Positions 12,066 through 22,170 of a stretch of 64,000 nucleotides of DNA are shown one piece after another. Source of the DNA: Arabidopsis thaliana (lineage: Eukaryota > Streptophyta > Magnoliopsida > Brassicales > Brassicaceae); contig NC_003070.9 in assembly GCF_000001735.4 (NCBI RefSeq), forward strand, positions 16,973,971 to 17,037,970, written 5' to 3'. How positions within the stretch are numbered: position 1 is the stretch's first letter; the number at the start of each line of letters is the position of its first letter. The translations under genes were made by a program, and so were the position numbers. The notes under the pieces were generated by a model. That model made no database searches, had not been told where the DNA came from, and saw nothing but the letters and a program-made list of their open reading frames with translations.

Positions 12066-13377
12066 GGCCATGTTCGTTTGTACACCTGGATAATGCATCC
12101 AGATGATCCACCTAAATGATGCATTTGAGTGTTCTTTGTTTCCTAATCCGGTAGTCCATCTAGATGAAGCATCTAAATGAATCTTTGTTCGTTTGATTAG
12201 TTTATTACAATTTGTATCTGTATCTAAATGCATGTTGTATTAAAATGACTAAAAATGACATATCTTCATTTAAATCATACTTTTTAGTTTCGGAAAGAAA
12301 ATATTATAGTTTTGATGAAAAAATGCAATTTTATAACTTTGGAAGAAAATGTCATTCTCAAATTTTTTGGTTTTGGCGGGAAAACGCAATTATGCAACTT
12401 TTTCGTTAAAATAGTGATTTTATATGATTTTACGTTTTTGGCGAGAACACGTAAGTCCACCATTTTCCCGCAGAATCATGATTTTATAGTTTTGGAGGGA
12501 AAATATGATTATACGGTTTTGGCGGGAAAATGTAATTCCGCAAATTTCTCGCTAATTTGCGATTTTATTGTTTTGGCGAAAAATATGATTTTTACGCTTT
12601 TGGCGGGAAAACAAAATTCTGTAATTTTCCCGCTAAACCATGATTTTATAGTTCTGGCGGGAAAATATGATTTTACGGTTTTGGCGGGAAAACAAAAATT
12701 TTCAATTTTCCCGCTAAACAGTGATTTTATAGTTTTGGCGGAAAAATATGATTTCACGGTTTTGGCGGAAAAAACGCAATTCCGCAATTTCCCGCTAAAC
12801 CGTGATTTTATAGTTTTGGCGAGAAAATATGATTTTATGGTTTTGGCGGGAAAACGCAATTATGTAAATTTCCCGCTAATTCGTGATTTTATAGTTTTGG
12901 CGAGAAAATATGATTTTACATTTTAAGGCGGAAAAACGAAATTCCGTAATTTTCCCACTAAATTATGATTTTATAGTTTGACGGGAAAATATAATTTTAT
13001 GGTTTTGGCGGAAAAACGTAATTCCGTAATTTTTCCGCCAAAATTATAATTGTCGGTTTTGTTTAAATTTGGTATTTGTGATTTTACAATTTTTAGAGGT
13101 TTTAAAATATAAAATGAAAAAACTAGAAAATAATTAACATTATTTGATTTATGATGTAATTTTTTAGTTTAATAAGGGTATTTTAGTAATTTACAATTTT
13201 TTACTATGCATCATCTAAAATCATCTGAATGCATCTTATAAAATAGACATTTTTTGGATGAGTCTGAGAAACGCATCTGGATACTCCACCCAACTTATAT
13301 GCAAAATTGTACTGAAACGAACATCAATTTGCATCTACGGCTAGTTGCATCAGTGAGATGAGCAAACGAACATGACC
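12066..13377. mobile_element. TIR element (Harbinger- or hAT-like, non-autonomous) carrying an E2F-site minisatellite
   Basis: The left end reads GGCCATGTTCGTTTG and the right end, reverse complemented, reads GGTCATGTTCGTTTG, a 15-bp TIR with one mismatch. ATA flanks both ends (12063-12065 and 13378-13380), fitting a 3-bp target duplication. Both subterminal zones are rich in TGCATC/GATGCA motifs, as expected of transposase-binding subterminal repeats. The middle is an 81-bp minisatellite (see separate entry). There is no transposase gene. GGCC..GTTCG ends and a 3-bp duplication favour PIF/Harbinger, but the family is not certain. Confidence 0.7.
12360..13045. repeat. 81-bp minisatellite with repeated E2F consensus sites
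   Basis: About eight tandem copies of an 81-bp unit. The word TTTTGGCGGGAAAA occurs exactly at 12517, 12598, 12679 and 12841 (spacing 81 or multiples of it) and also at 12371. Degenerate versions sit at 12436, 12760 and 13003. Each unit also has a second GGCG(G/A)GAAAA copy and an opposite-strand TTTCCCGC copy. TTTGGCGGGAAA (reverse TTTCCCGCCAAA) is the canonical E2F/DP binding site. Because 81 is a multiple of three, long spurious reading frames run through the array on both strands. Confidence 0.9.
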
Positions 13378-14200
13378 ATATATGAAAGTTGTCTTTTCTT
13401 TAACAAACTAAAAACCAGCTTGTAAGGAAAGAAAAGAATGTAAAATAAAGAAGGTTGCTCAGATTCTTGCTGAAAAGGTTGAAAAATATCAAAACAGATA
13501 AGAATGAAACAGATTATCAGAATTAGTGAATCAGTTTGAACGTTAAGGGGTTTGCAAAGTGTGTAGAGGAGAAGAGTACAGTCAATTGGGTAAACCACAT
13601 GACCATGAAAGAATCTTTGACGGACATGTTGAGCATGCCTACTAACTTATATCCTCTATTGAATTTTGTTTGTAAATGAAATACCTATTTTTATTTAAGA
13701 AATAGATTTAAATGTCTCAAAAGCAATCTAAAACGTTAATAAGTATATTTTGTTAAAATACAAATCTATATATACATTTTTGCAAGACTTTTTTGAAGAT
13801 AATGTTGAAGATTTGAGTCATAATTCAAGAATTATTTCAAATAGGTGGGTATAACCCGGTTTAACTCTGTTCGGATCCTGGATAACATGTTTAATTCTGT
13901 TTTGATCTTGGATAAAATTAATTTTTGAAAAAGTTACCTAAAAAATAATAATTAAAAACGAAATTAATGATTTAATTACCAAATCTAATATAAATAGTAT
14001 CTCTAAACTAACCATATTTGTTATTTACCTTAACTAATTTCTTATAATAATTCTACCTAATTTAAACCTAAATATATAATTCTTCTTTCACTTTTATTTG
14101 ATCTTATACTTTATTTATTTTGAATTTATATAGTTAATAAAATATTATATTTTATTCTGTATATGATGTAATTTAAATGTTTTTAAACGGACATATATTA
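13378..14200. other. AT-rich intergenic DNA
   Basis: Low-complexity A/T-rich sequence with no coding potential. A short direct repeat (GGTTTAACTCTGTTCGGATC then TGTTTAATTCTGTTTTGATC near 13,858-13,910) is the only local structure noticed. Confidence 0.4.
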
Positions 14201-14224
14201 TTCAATCGATGAAGAAATAATATG

Positions 14225-14290
14225 TGTACAATTTCCCACATTGCTTAGAAAAATTGGACAATGGTTCAGAGCCATATTATAAAAATGACA
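14225..14290 (+). promoter_or_regulatory. Degenerate snRNA-type promoter cassette, copy 1
   Basis: Contains TTCCCACATTG followed about 33 nt later by TATTATAAAA. It is a mutated copy of the cassette at 14,781 and shares the intervening TTGGACAATGGTTCAGAGCC. The upstream element has diverged from consensus, so this copy is probably inactive. Confidence 0.4.
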
Positions 14291-14780
14291 AAAATGATTT
14301 TGATTACAAATGAGCAGGAAGCTTGATTTTTCAGGCGTCTAAAATTAAAATGGTTATCCGGTTTACTTGGGTTCTTTATTTTAAAGAATTGAAACTTTAA
14401 AATGTTTCAAAAAATTATAAATATTTTAACTTTATCAAAAGTTAATTATTATAATTTTAAAAACTTTTTATAAAGTTTATCTTTAAAAAATGTTTTAAAT
14501 ATTTATAATTTTAAAATTTATAAAGTTTTAAAAATTATAATTGAATTTTATAAGAAATTTAAACTTTATAAATATATGTAAAATATATTAATACGGGACG
14601 ATATATTACAGGAGAAATACTCAATATAACAATATTATATTTTTTTGAAGTTTCAAATTTTATAATATTGAAATTTATAAAAAAATGATAAAATTATGTT
14701 TAATTTCACGGGACTAGGTTATATGGTAGGACAAGTTTGGGTGGATAATAACATAGAATGGTATATTACGATTGTACAAT

Positions 14781-14830
14781 GTCCCACATCGCTTAAAAAT
14801 TGGACAATGGTTCAGAGCCATACTATAAAA
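14781..14830 (+). promoter_or_regulatory. snRNA-type promoter cassette: perfect USE plus TATA box
   Basis: GTCCCACATCG at 14781-14791 is an exact match to the plant snRNA upstream sequence element RTCCCACATCG. TATAAAA begins at 14824, leaving 32 nt between them. That is the spacing used by RNA polymerase II snRNA genes in plants (polymerase III genes have about ten fewer). No U1, U2, U4, U5 or U6 sequence is recognisable downstream, where the transcript would start near 14,855. It may be a pseudogene promoter or drive an unknown small RNA. Confidence 0.45.
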
Positions 14831-15977
14831 AGGACCAAAATGATTTCGATTACGAATGAGCATGAAAATTGATTTATGAGGTGTCCAAAATTAAAATGGT
14901 TTGTTTACTAGGGTTCTTTATTTTAAAGAATTGAAACTTTAAAAAGTTTCAAAAAAATTATAAATTAAATTTTACAAGAAATTTAAACAAAATAAAAGAT
15001 ATTAATACGGGACGATATACTACAAGAGAAATCTTAGATATATTGCGAGAGAAATCCTAGATATAACAATCAAAATTCAATGATGAAGTTTGGGTCAATA
15101 TTAATCTTTTTTGAAGTTTCTAATTTTATAAATATTTGAAATTTATAATAAAATGACAAATTTGTGTTTAATTTCACGGGACGGGGTTATATGGTGTGAC
15201 AGGTTTGAATGGATAATAACATGGGATGATATGTTACAGAAAAAACCCTATAATTAACAATCATAATATAATTATACAATCTTAAACACTAAACAAAATT
15301 AACAATATTAAAAAAAAAACACTTAAAACTTTATTTTTTTTAAAACACATTTCGATTATTTTATAAGAAATTTAAACATTATAAATATTTAAACTTTATA
15401 CTACGGATGAAATTTTAGAATTGACTGGTTTGGGTTGATAATAATTTGCGATAGAATTAGGAGTTAAATCCTAGAATGACAATCAAAATATAATTATACA
15501 ATTAAATACTACCTCAGATGAAATCCTAGAATTGACGGGTTTGAATCGATATTAATATGGGATGGTGTACTACGAGTGAAATTTTAGAATTGACTGGTTT
15601 GGATTGATAATAATTTGCGATAGAACTAGGAGTGAAATCCTAGAATAACAATTAAAATATAATTATACAATTAAATACTACCACGGGTGAAATTCTATAA
15701 TTGACGGACTTGATTCGATATCAATATGGGATGGTGTACTACGGGTAAAATCCGAGAAACAACAATCAAAATACAATTATACAATATTAAACATTTAACA
15801 AAATAAACAAATACAACTTAAAACTTTAAAATTTGAATTATAAAATTTTGTCTCGCGATGAATTATACATTTAAATCAAACAATAGCATAAATTTATTAA
15901 ATCATCCTACAAAGTATTCTATTATTTTTTATTTAATAAAAATATAGGCACGCGGTATACCACAAATTAATATCTAG

Positions 15978-16430
15978 TATTATATTAAAAAAATAGAACT
16001 CTACTATTTTTTTTGTAATCTAGTTAACCCCGGTTAAAACATTTATGGATCTACCATTACCATTGCAAATCATATATATAAACTTGAGCTATAGACTTTA
16101 TAATCTAATATTCTAACTTGGTCACTTTTAATTTTAAGTGTATAGTTGAGAATACGTAGTTTGGGAAGATAACAAATTCTAACTTGGTCACATTTTAAAA
16201 CCAAAACGAAACTAATCATCTAAAATGGTTCATGAGATCACAGTGGTTGTTACATCATGGTTAAGCTTTAACCAAAAAACAATTCAAGCCTTCACACTAA
16301 ACCAAAATGTTAAAATTCCGGTTTAGCTCAAACTTGTTGCACATGACAATTATGACGTGTACACAGCTGGAATTTCAATTTCAATTTTTCGAAACGGGTC
16401 TTGGAATCTTGATTTTTCAAATTTTGAATT
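15978..16430. other. AT-rich intergenic DNA
   Basis: No gene recognised. It contains repeated TTCTAACTTGGTCAC words (near 16,112 and 16,166) suggesting a small local duplication, and then the upstream region of a gene-like leader that starts with CCTATATAA near 16,432. Confidence 0.4.
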
Positions 16431-16431
16431 T

Positions 16432-17350
16432 TCCTATATAACGGAAAATTTGGAGTTAGACCGTTTGAAGAAGAAGAAAAACCTCTACAAATCTCTCTCT
16501 GATATCTCTCTTTTTTTAAGAAAACCCTAAATTTTCATTTTCGCAAAATGTCTAGAGATCTTTTTTTTTCCGGTGATCTTGCTTGAGTCACCGACGATTA
16601 TGATCCAGAAACAACGATCTCTCAATTCGGTTAGGATTATCGATTCGAAGGTCAGTTATCAACCTCTCGAATTTAGGGTTTCGCAGAGGCAATTCCGATG
16701 ATTATGAATCCTCAATTGATCTGTTTCTCTGTTAATTGTTCGATTACTGTTACTACATCTCTCGTTCTTTGTGTATGTTACCTAATTTGTTCCATCGGTG
16801 CGTTAATCTTTTGGCGTTTGATTTGCTCGATCGATTTTGTTATTTTCTCGTCAATACCATCTACGATAGTTTTGTGATTTGTTGATTTGGTTTTGTAAAC
16901 GATCGCGAGATTAGGATATCTGTTTTAGGTTTTGAATTTTGTGAATGGTAATCAAAGATCAAGTGGTGTTGTTATGATTTGTATTTGGTATAGATTTTGT
17001 TCTGCATTACTGTGTTTCCGGTATGGTTCTTGGTCTGATTCTTTTGGTTTACTTTTCTTTTTTTTTAGATGGTGTTGAGTTTTCTTTGCCTGAGAAGAAG
17101 AAGAAGAAGAAGATGGTTCATCATAGTTAACCAAGGAAGCGGCTCTAACCTTAGGTATGTTAATAAACACAAAATGTCTTTGGTTTTTTCCAAATATTTG
17201 ATCTCTTCAATCTTTTTCTCTTGCTTGATCTTTTGATATTGTTCTTTAAATATGATGTTAAGTCACGTTTCTTCTGCAGGTGCAATTTCCAGAGCCTATA
17301 ATGTGGCGTTTCTTAGAACTCAGAAAATAGAGAATTCTGGATTCGCAATC
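16432..17350 (+). other. Gene-like leader: possible non-coding transcript or 5' remnant of a gene
   Basis: CCTATATAA near 16,432 is followed by CT-rich leader sequence (ACAAATCTCTCTCTGATATC), an AAACCCTAAA word, and ATG at 16,548 opening a reading frame of about a dozen codons only. A GT-AG style intron layout can be read: donor after GATTCGAAG near 16,650, donor after AACCTTAG near 17,155, acceptor TTCTGCAG near 17,280. The composition resembles a real Arabidopsis 5' UTR with introns, but no protein follows. It may be the promoter and first exons of a gene destroyed by the repeats to its right, or a long non-coding RNA. Confidence 0.3.
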
Positions 17351-17352
17351 AA

Positions 17353-18150
17353 TTGAAGAATGTGTGTACTTACATGCACTTATTCGTATACACATACATG
17401 CCTGCATTCATACATACATACACGTTTGCATTCATGCATCCATGCACGTTTGCATTCATGCATCCATACATGTTTGCATTCATGCATCCATACATGTTTG
17501 CATCCATGCATTCATACATACATGCATACATTGATTAGTTGCCTACTTGCTTCCCTTGCACCCTCTTTTGCTTCTTTGATTATTTGTCTTATACTCTGTT
17601 TACTTACTTCTTGCTTGTTTGCTTCTTTTTTTTCTTCTTCATTCCTTGCTTACTAATCAGCTTCCTTCTTTGGTTACTTGTGCGCTAACTCGATTCCTTA
17701 TTTTCTTCTTTGATTCTGTCTTTACGTACTTGTTACATGCATACATCTATGCATCATATTTGCTTGTACGTACACATTCATAATTTCTTCTATGTTTCTT
17801 TGATTAGTTATTACTCACTTGCTTCCTTGATTGCTTTCTTCTTTTATTTTTTCTTCCTTGCTTTATTACCAGCTTCTTGGTTTGTTTGTTTCCTTTCTTG
17901 CTTCCTTGACTCTTTTGCTTACTTGCTTGCCTTTGTATTTTCTTCCTTAATTCCTTTGTTAATAGGCTTCCTTGTTTCATTGCTTACATGCTTGATTTCT
18001 TACGTACTGTCTTTTTTTTTCTTACTTAATTCTTTGGTTAACTTGCTTCCTTGTTTCTTTACTGTCTTTCTTCCTTAACTACTGAACTTGTTTTAAAATT
18101 TCTTACTTTCTATCCTTATCGCTTGCCATTTTCTGACTAATTGTCTCAGT
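17353..18150. repeat. Tetranucleotide-derived simple-sequence block, left copy
   Basis: Begins with CATACATA/CATTCATG/CATCCATG steps (17,380-17,530) and then grades into CTTGCTTCCTTGCTTA-type CTTN steps to about 18,150. Open frames here are artefacts of the 4-nt periodicity. A block of the same two-phase design occurs at 21,450-22,170. Confidence 0.8.
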
Positions 18151-19930
18151 TTATTTTCCACTAAAATGTGTACTTTGCTTTAGATAGTACTAGGTTACTA
18201 TTTGAAATTCTACAGATGGAGACTCTTAAAGGGTCCATCAAGGCAAAGTCCTCGTCATCATTAGTGGGAAACACAAGGATCAAGTTCTACGATTATTCTT
18301 TTCTATTTAACTTTCTCTCTTCGTTTCAAATTTTAGTATTTGTTAGTTTTAATTGTTCAGGGTTTGAGAGCTTGGTGTTTACTTGCAACCTGCTTCTTGG
18401 ATTCTCTGACACAAGGTTTTAATGTTGAATACCGTGGGAATCAGATAATGTATAACTATTTTAACTTATCTTGAATCAATATACAATTATATGAATCGAA
18501 ATAAGCTAGAGAAAGGTTTATATGTTTGTGGTATAAGCAGTGGCATAAGTTGCTGGAAAACTTGCATCATAGAGTAAAACAAGAAGATCAACCAGCCACG
18601 AACTCCCACTTGTAAGTTACCATTTACAAATCTATGGATAATTTCTATTGGATATGACAATTTGCCTTTTGTTATGTTTGTCTTGCTGGTCTTGTATACA
18701 TTTGCACTGGTGGAACACGTTTTATTCGTATCCGTTTTGGATTTTGTTAGCTTAAAGCACCACAATCCATAGCTAAGAAAACGTGAGAGATCAAGTTCTA
18801 GAGAAAAAAACAAAAGCTGGAGCAAGATTCAGATTTGTGGAAGTAAAGCTTTTCATGGTAATTCAACAAAACCATTTTCAGGTCTTGGTTTCTATTGTTT
18901 TGAACTTATATAGTATGTTTTACAAGTTTTTGTTGTCTTCTCAAATCAGACGCAAATAATGTCGCGGCGTGCCTCTCAAGTTTTTGGTCTATCGCAATGG
19001 AGCTTTAAAACTGTTGTGCGTCATCTTTTTGTTTCCCAAGTATGTTTCTTCAATTCTTCTTTTATGCTTAGTCTTTCGAGTTACTTTCTCTTTTCTTCTT
19101 CTTTTATTCAAGTAGAAGATTATATAGTCTATGTGAGTCTCAAAAACAAAAAATGTTCTATATGGAGATCGGTCATTTATGAGAACTGATCAAACACCCA
19201 TTGGTTGGTTTGTTCCACTTTTCACATTGTTTTACTTTAATGCAGCCATTTGAGTCCAAAGTCAAGATCTACTTAGAGCAGTAAATTACAAATTTTCACA
19301 TGAAGTAATTGTTTATTTGTTTTATTGAAATTGCAAAAGTGAGAATTTACTTGAAGTTTTGTGGTTTTCTTGAATTGGGGAATTTTATTTATTTGCAGGT
19401 TTTCTTTCATCCTTGCACGGTGAAGAACAAAGACTCTAAGAGAACATTATTTATGAAACGAGTTATGCTTCTCTGCTTCCCTTTCCAGGTTTCACTTTGA
19501 TTTTTATCAGATATTTGTCTTTGTGCTAATATATGGTGATGAAATTCTGCTGTTTCATATGGATTTCGTTAATGTGTTCATGTGATTAATACAACAACGA
19601 ATATCATGATTTGGTAAAGGAAACATGAATGCATCAAGGTAAATTAATGTTTTGTAAATTTAGTGTTCTTGTTCCCTATATCTAATCTGGTAAGCCAATG
19701 TGATAGTCGTTATCAGAGAATGACATAATTTAATGTGTTCCTTAATCGTGTTCCTTGTTTGGGAATTAGTACAACATTAAGCTACAGAGAATGACATAAT
19801 TTAGTAAGAGAAACATAAATGCATCGAGGTATTTTAATTTAATGCTCTTTTTCTTATTCTAATCCGGTCATTCATATTTAGGTTACTGAATCATAAGAGG
19901 CACAAAGACTTCCTTACTTAGGCTCGTTAG
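18151..19930. other. Intergenic DNA with gene-like fragments, unassigned
   Basis: Short gene-like patches, for example ATG at 18,216 (METLKGSIKAKSSSSLVGNT) and ATG at 18,959, each run only 75-85 codons and match no family I recognise. Between 19,600 and 19,830 the words AATGACATAATTTA and AAACAT(A/G)AATGCATC(G/A)AGG recur, a local duplication. No supported gene. Confidence 0.35.
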
Positions 19931-19938
19931 AAAAAGCT

Positions 19939-20039
19939 ACTTACTGTATATATGTAAGTGACATAATCTTTAAAAAATATGTAGAGGAAGAAGGATGCTA
20001 TCTCCAAAGATTATGTCACTTACATATATACAGTAAGTA
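19939..20039. repeat. Perfect 34-bp inverted repeat (foldback)
   Basis: Arm 1 (19939-19972) starts TACTTACTGTATATATGTAA and ends GACATAATCTTT. Arm 2 (20006-20039) is its exact reverse complement over all 34 positions. The loop is 33 nt (19973-20005). A transcript would fold into a hairpin with an uninterrupted 34-bp stem. It lies about 70 bp upstream of the H+-ATPase pseudogene. Confidence 0.95.
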
Positions 20040-20103
20040 ACTTTGCATCCAGAACGTTATATTAACAACTTTGTCACAACTTCTTTATAACAATTGCGAT
20101 TTT

Positions 20104-20960
20104 CAGGGTGTGGAGAAAGATCAATTCTATTATTTGCAGCTATGGCTTCCATGGTTGAGAAACCAGGATGCCATTGATGCAACTATGTTTGGGATGCTTG
20201 GTATAACCCTTTTCGGTTCGACCATTTTCACTAAGTGTCCAAGAAACAACTTCTTATGTTTGATTGGGATTTGCGCAGGCTCGAGCTAGAATCATGTTCA
20301 CTTCCTTCCATTCAACCATGTGGATAAGAGAACTGCTTTGACTTACATCAACGACAGTAGTAAACTTTCTCCTGATTAGGTGATGAATCTTCAACCTTAC
20401 CAGCAAATGTCTTTTTTTATCCTTCCTCTTTATACTAATTTGATTTTCCCAGCAATGACCTTAGAAAGAAGGTGCTCTCGATTATTGACATGTGTGGTCT
20501 TAGGTTGTTGGCTGTTGCTTTCTAGGTACTTGTTTGACATTGATACTCATAGTTTCAGTCTTCTTTTGTTATTCTTTTCTGCGTGGAAACAAATGTTCAA
20601 TTGTATGTGTTCTTATTTCCCTTTTTAGGTGGTACTAGATAATTCGAAGGAAAGCCCTGGTGCATGGTGCAACAACATATGGTAATTTGTTAGCTTGTTG
20701 CCACTTTTTGATCCTTACGACATGACAATACTGAAATCATTCGAAGGTTTTCAAATCTCGGTGTTAATATCAAGATGATCACTGGTAAATGTGCTCACCC
20801 ATTGATCTGGTTGTAATAGCAATACATATTTACCATTTTCCACTAACATTCTTTTGGATGACGTAGGCAAGGTGACCAACTTGCTATTGGTAAGGAGTCG
20901 CAGACTTGGAATGGGAATAAACATGTATCCCTTTTTCGGCTTTTCAAGGAGTACGCGCAA
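20104..20960 (+). pseudogene. Unprocessed pseudogene fragment of a plasma-membrane H+-ATPase (AHA, P3A-type)
   Basis: Scattered frames match the cytoplasmic loop of plant proton pumps in the right order: GVEKDQ (20,107), NQDAIDATM (about 20,161), ARAGI-like then VDKRTALTYIN (about 20,318), a LRKKVLSIID-like patch (20,460), KESPGA (20,648), LLPLFDP (20,695), VNIKMITG (about 20,763) and GDQLAIGKE then RRLGMGINMYP (about 20,870-20,930). The last two are the hinge motifs around the nucleotide-binding domain. Frames shift repeatedly and stops interrupt. Remains of introns with intact acceptors (TTTTCAG, TTGCGCAG, CTTTTTAG, GACGTAG) show it arose by DNA duplication, not by reverse transcription. 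The phosphorylation site DKTGT, the N-terminus and the membrane C-terminus are absent. Confidence 0.85.
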
Positions 20961-21450
20961 GCGGTAGGAACCAACAAACCCCATGGACGAATATGTCTCT
21001 CAAAGGTAGCATGTTATGAATATGTTTTAGAACTCTTTGTGAGAACCAAACAGAGTTTTTGCCACATGTTGTAGATTTGGCACATAAGAGACGTAGAGAA
21101 CATACTTGTTGGAGCATCAAATGATTCCTCCAAAGAAAATGATCATATTGGGAAGTTAGTGTCTCGCGGCTGAATAGGTAAGCATGCTCGGAGCAATACG
21201 ACTAGCGGCAAAGTCCAACTGCCATTAGGAACAACCTGAGAGATACTAGCCAGTCGAGAGATACCAAACACTCGAGGGCCAATTGAGCTAGTGATATCAA
21301 AAAGAGGACTAGCTCTTCTAATCATCAAGTAGAGCTAGTAACAAGGTGATAAAGGAGATAGAGTCTTGTTAACGGCCGAAGCTTGATCAGCCTCTTCCAC
21401 ATCCAGCTTCCAGAACTCTGAAAATCTACATCGACCTCTTTGATAGCGTG
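20961..21450. other. Decayed sequence downstream of the H+-ATPase fragment
   Basis: Unique-looking sequence of moderate G+C without a continuous frame. It might be further decayed pump sequence or unrelated. No motif could be placed. Confidence 0.3.
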
Positions 21451-22170
21451 ATAGTCATGTGTGCATGCATATATTCATATGTGCTTACATTCATACATTC
21501 ATACATCCATACATTCATACATTCATATGAACATACATCCATACATTCATAAATTCATGCATGCATACATTCATAAATTCATGCATGCATACATTCATAT
21601 ATACATTCATACATCCATACATTTATATATACATGCATGTATACAATACAATCATGTGTGAATCTATGCCTACATTCATGTATATTTGCTTTCTTGATTC
21701 ATTGATTGCTTCTTTACTTACATTGTTTACTTGCTTTCTTCTTTGCTTCTTTTAATTATTTGATTTCTTAACTAGCTTGCTTGTTTTTTTTTCTCTGTTT
21801 ACTTCTTGTTTGTTACTTTGATTATTTGATCGTAGTTCACTCCTTACTGCTTCATTTCATTTCTTAATTTGTGTGTTTGCTTCCTTCTTACTCCCTTCAT
21901 TGTTTGCTCAGACCATACATGCAATTAACTTGTTTACTTATTATTGCCAGTTTCTTTATTTCTTTTATTATTTGGCATTCGCTTACTCAACTGATTCATT
22001 CATTTGCTTGGCTCTTTTACATGTTTCCTTCTTTGGTTTGTTTCTTTTCTTCTGTCGTTGTTTTCTTACATGCTTACTTGGCTTCTTTTATTTTTTTGTT
22101 TACTCACCTCATTGTTAATTTATTTATTTGCTTCTATTTAGTTCTATGCTTCTTTCATTGTGTGTATAAA
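21451..22170. repeat. Tetranucleotide-derived simple-sequence block, right copy
   Basis: CATACATT/CATCCATA steps (21,460-21,650) grading into CTTGCTTTCTTCTTTG-type CTTN steps. It has the same order and orientation as the block at 17,353, so the two may be products of one duplication flanking about 3.3 kb. Confidence 0.8.

Larger units (their letters stand above)
14200..15977 (+). mobile_element. Degenerate Helitron-related repeat cluster with a 3'-type end
   Basis: This stretch is built of diverged copies of the same words: GGGACGATATATTACAGG, GGGATGGTGTACTACG(A/G)G, GAAATCCTAGAAT, ATTGACGGGTTTGAATCG. It ends near 15,951-15,977 with GGCACGCGGTATACC and a terminal CTAG followed by T, resembling the 3' end of Arabidopsis Helitrons (hairpin then CTRR, host T). 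Related words in reverse orientation (CCGTTCCGCCATATAAC) occur near 25,215, next to two clearer Helitron ends. No 5' TC end was found here, so the left limit is approximate. It is non-coding and old. Confidence 0.5.

Noticed and set aside
12312-12926. 204-residue repetitive protein reading frame
   Set aside because: It is exactly periodic with the 81-bp minisatellite and the opposite strand is open too, so it is a repeat artefact.
14855-15000. A U-snRNA gene downstream of the USE/TATA cassette
   Set aside because: The sequence does not match U1, U2, U4, U5 or U6 5' ends (no ATACTTACCTG, ATACCTTTCT or ATACATCTGG words).
15951-15977. Treating the CTAG end here as a complete Helitron
   Set aside because: The 3' hairpin is imperfect and no TC-type 5' end could be found, so only a degenerate cluster is called.
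17360-18078. His/Tyr-rich and Leu/Phe-rich frames near 17.4-18.1 kb and 21.5-22.2 kb
   Set aside because: Products of tetranucleotide simple sequence, with no start context, conserved domain or splice support.
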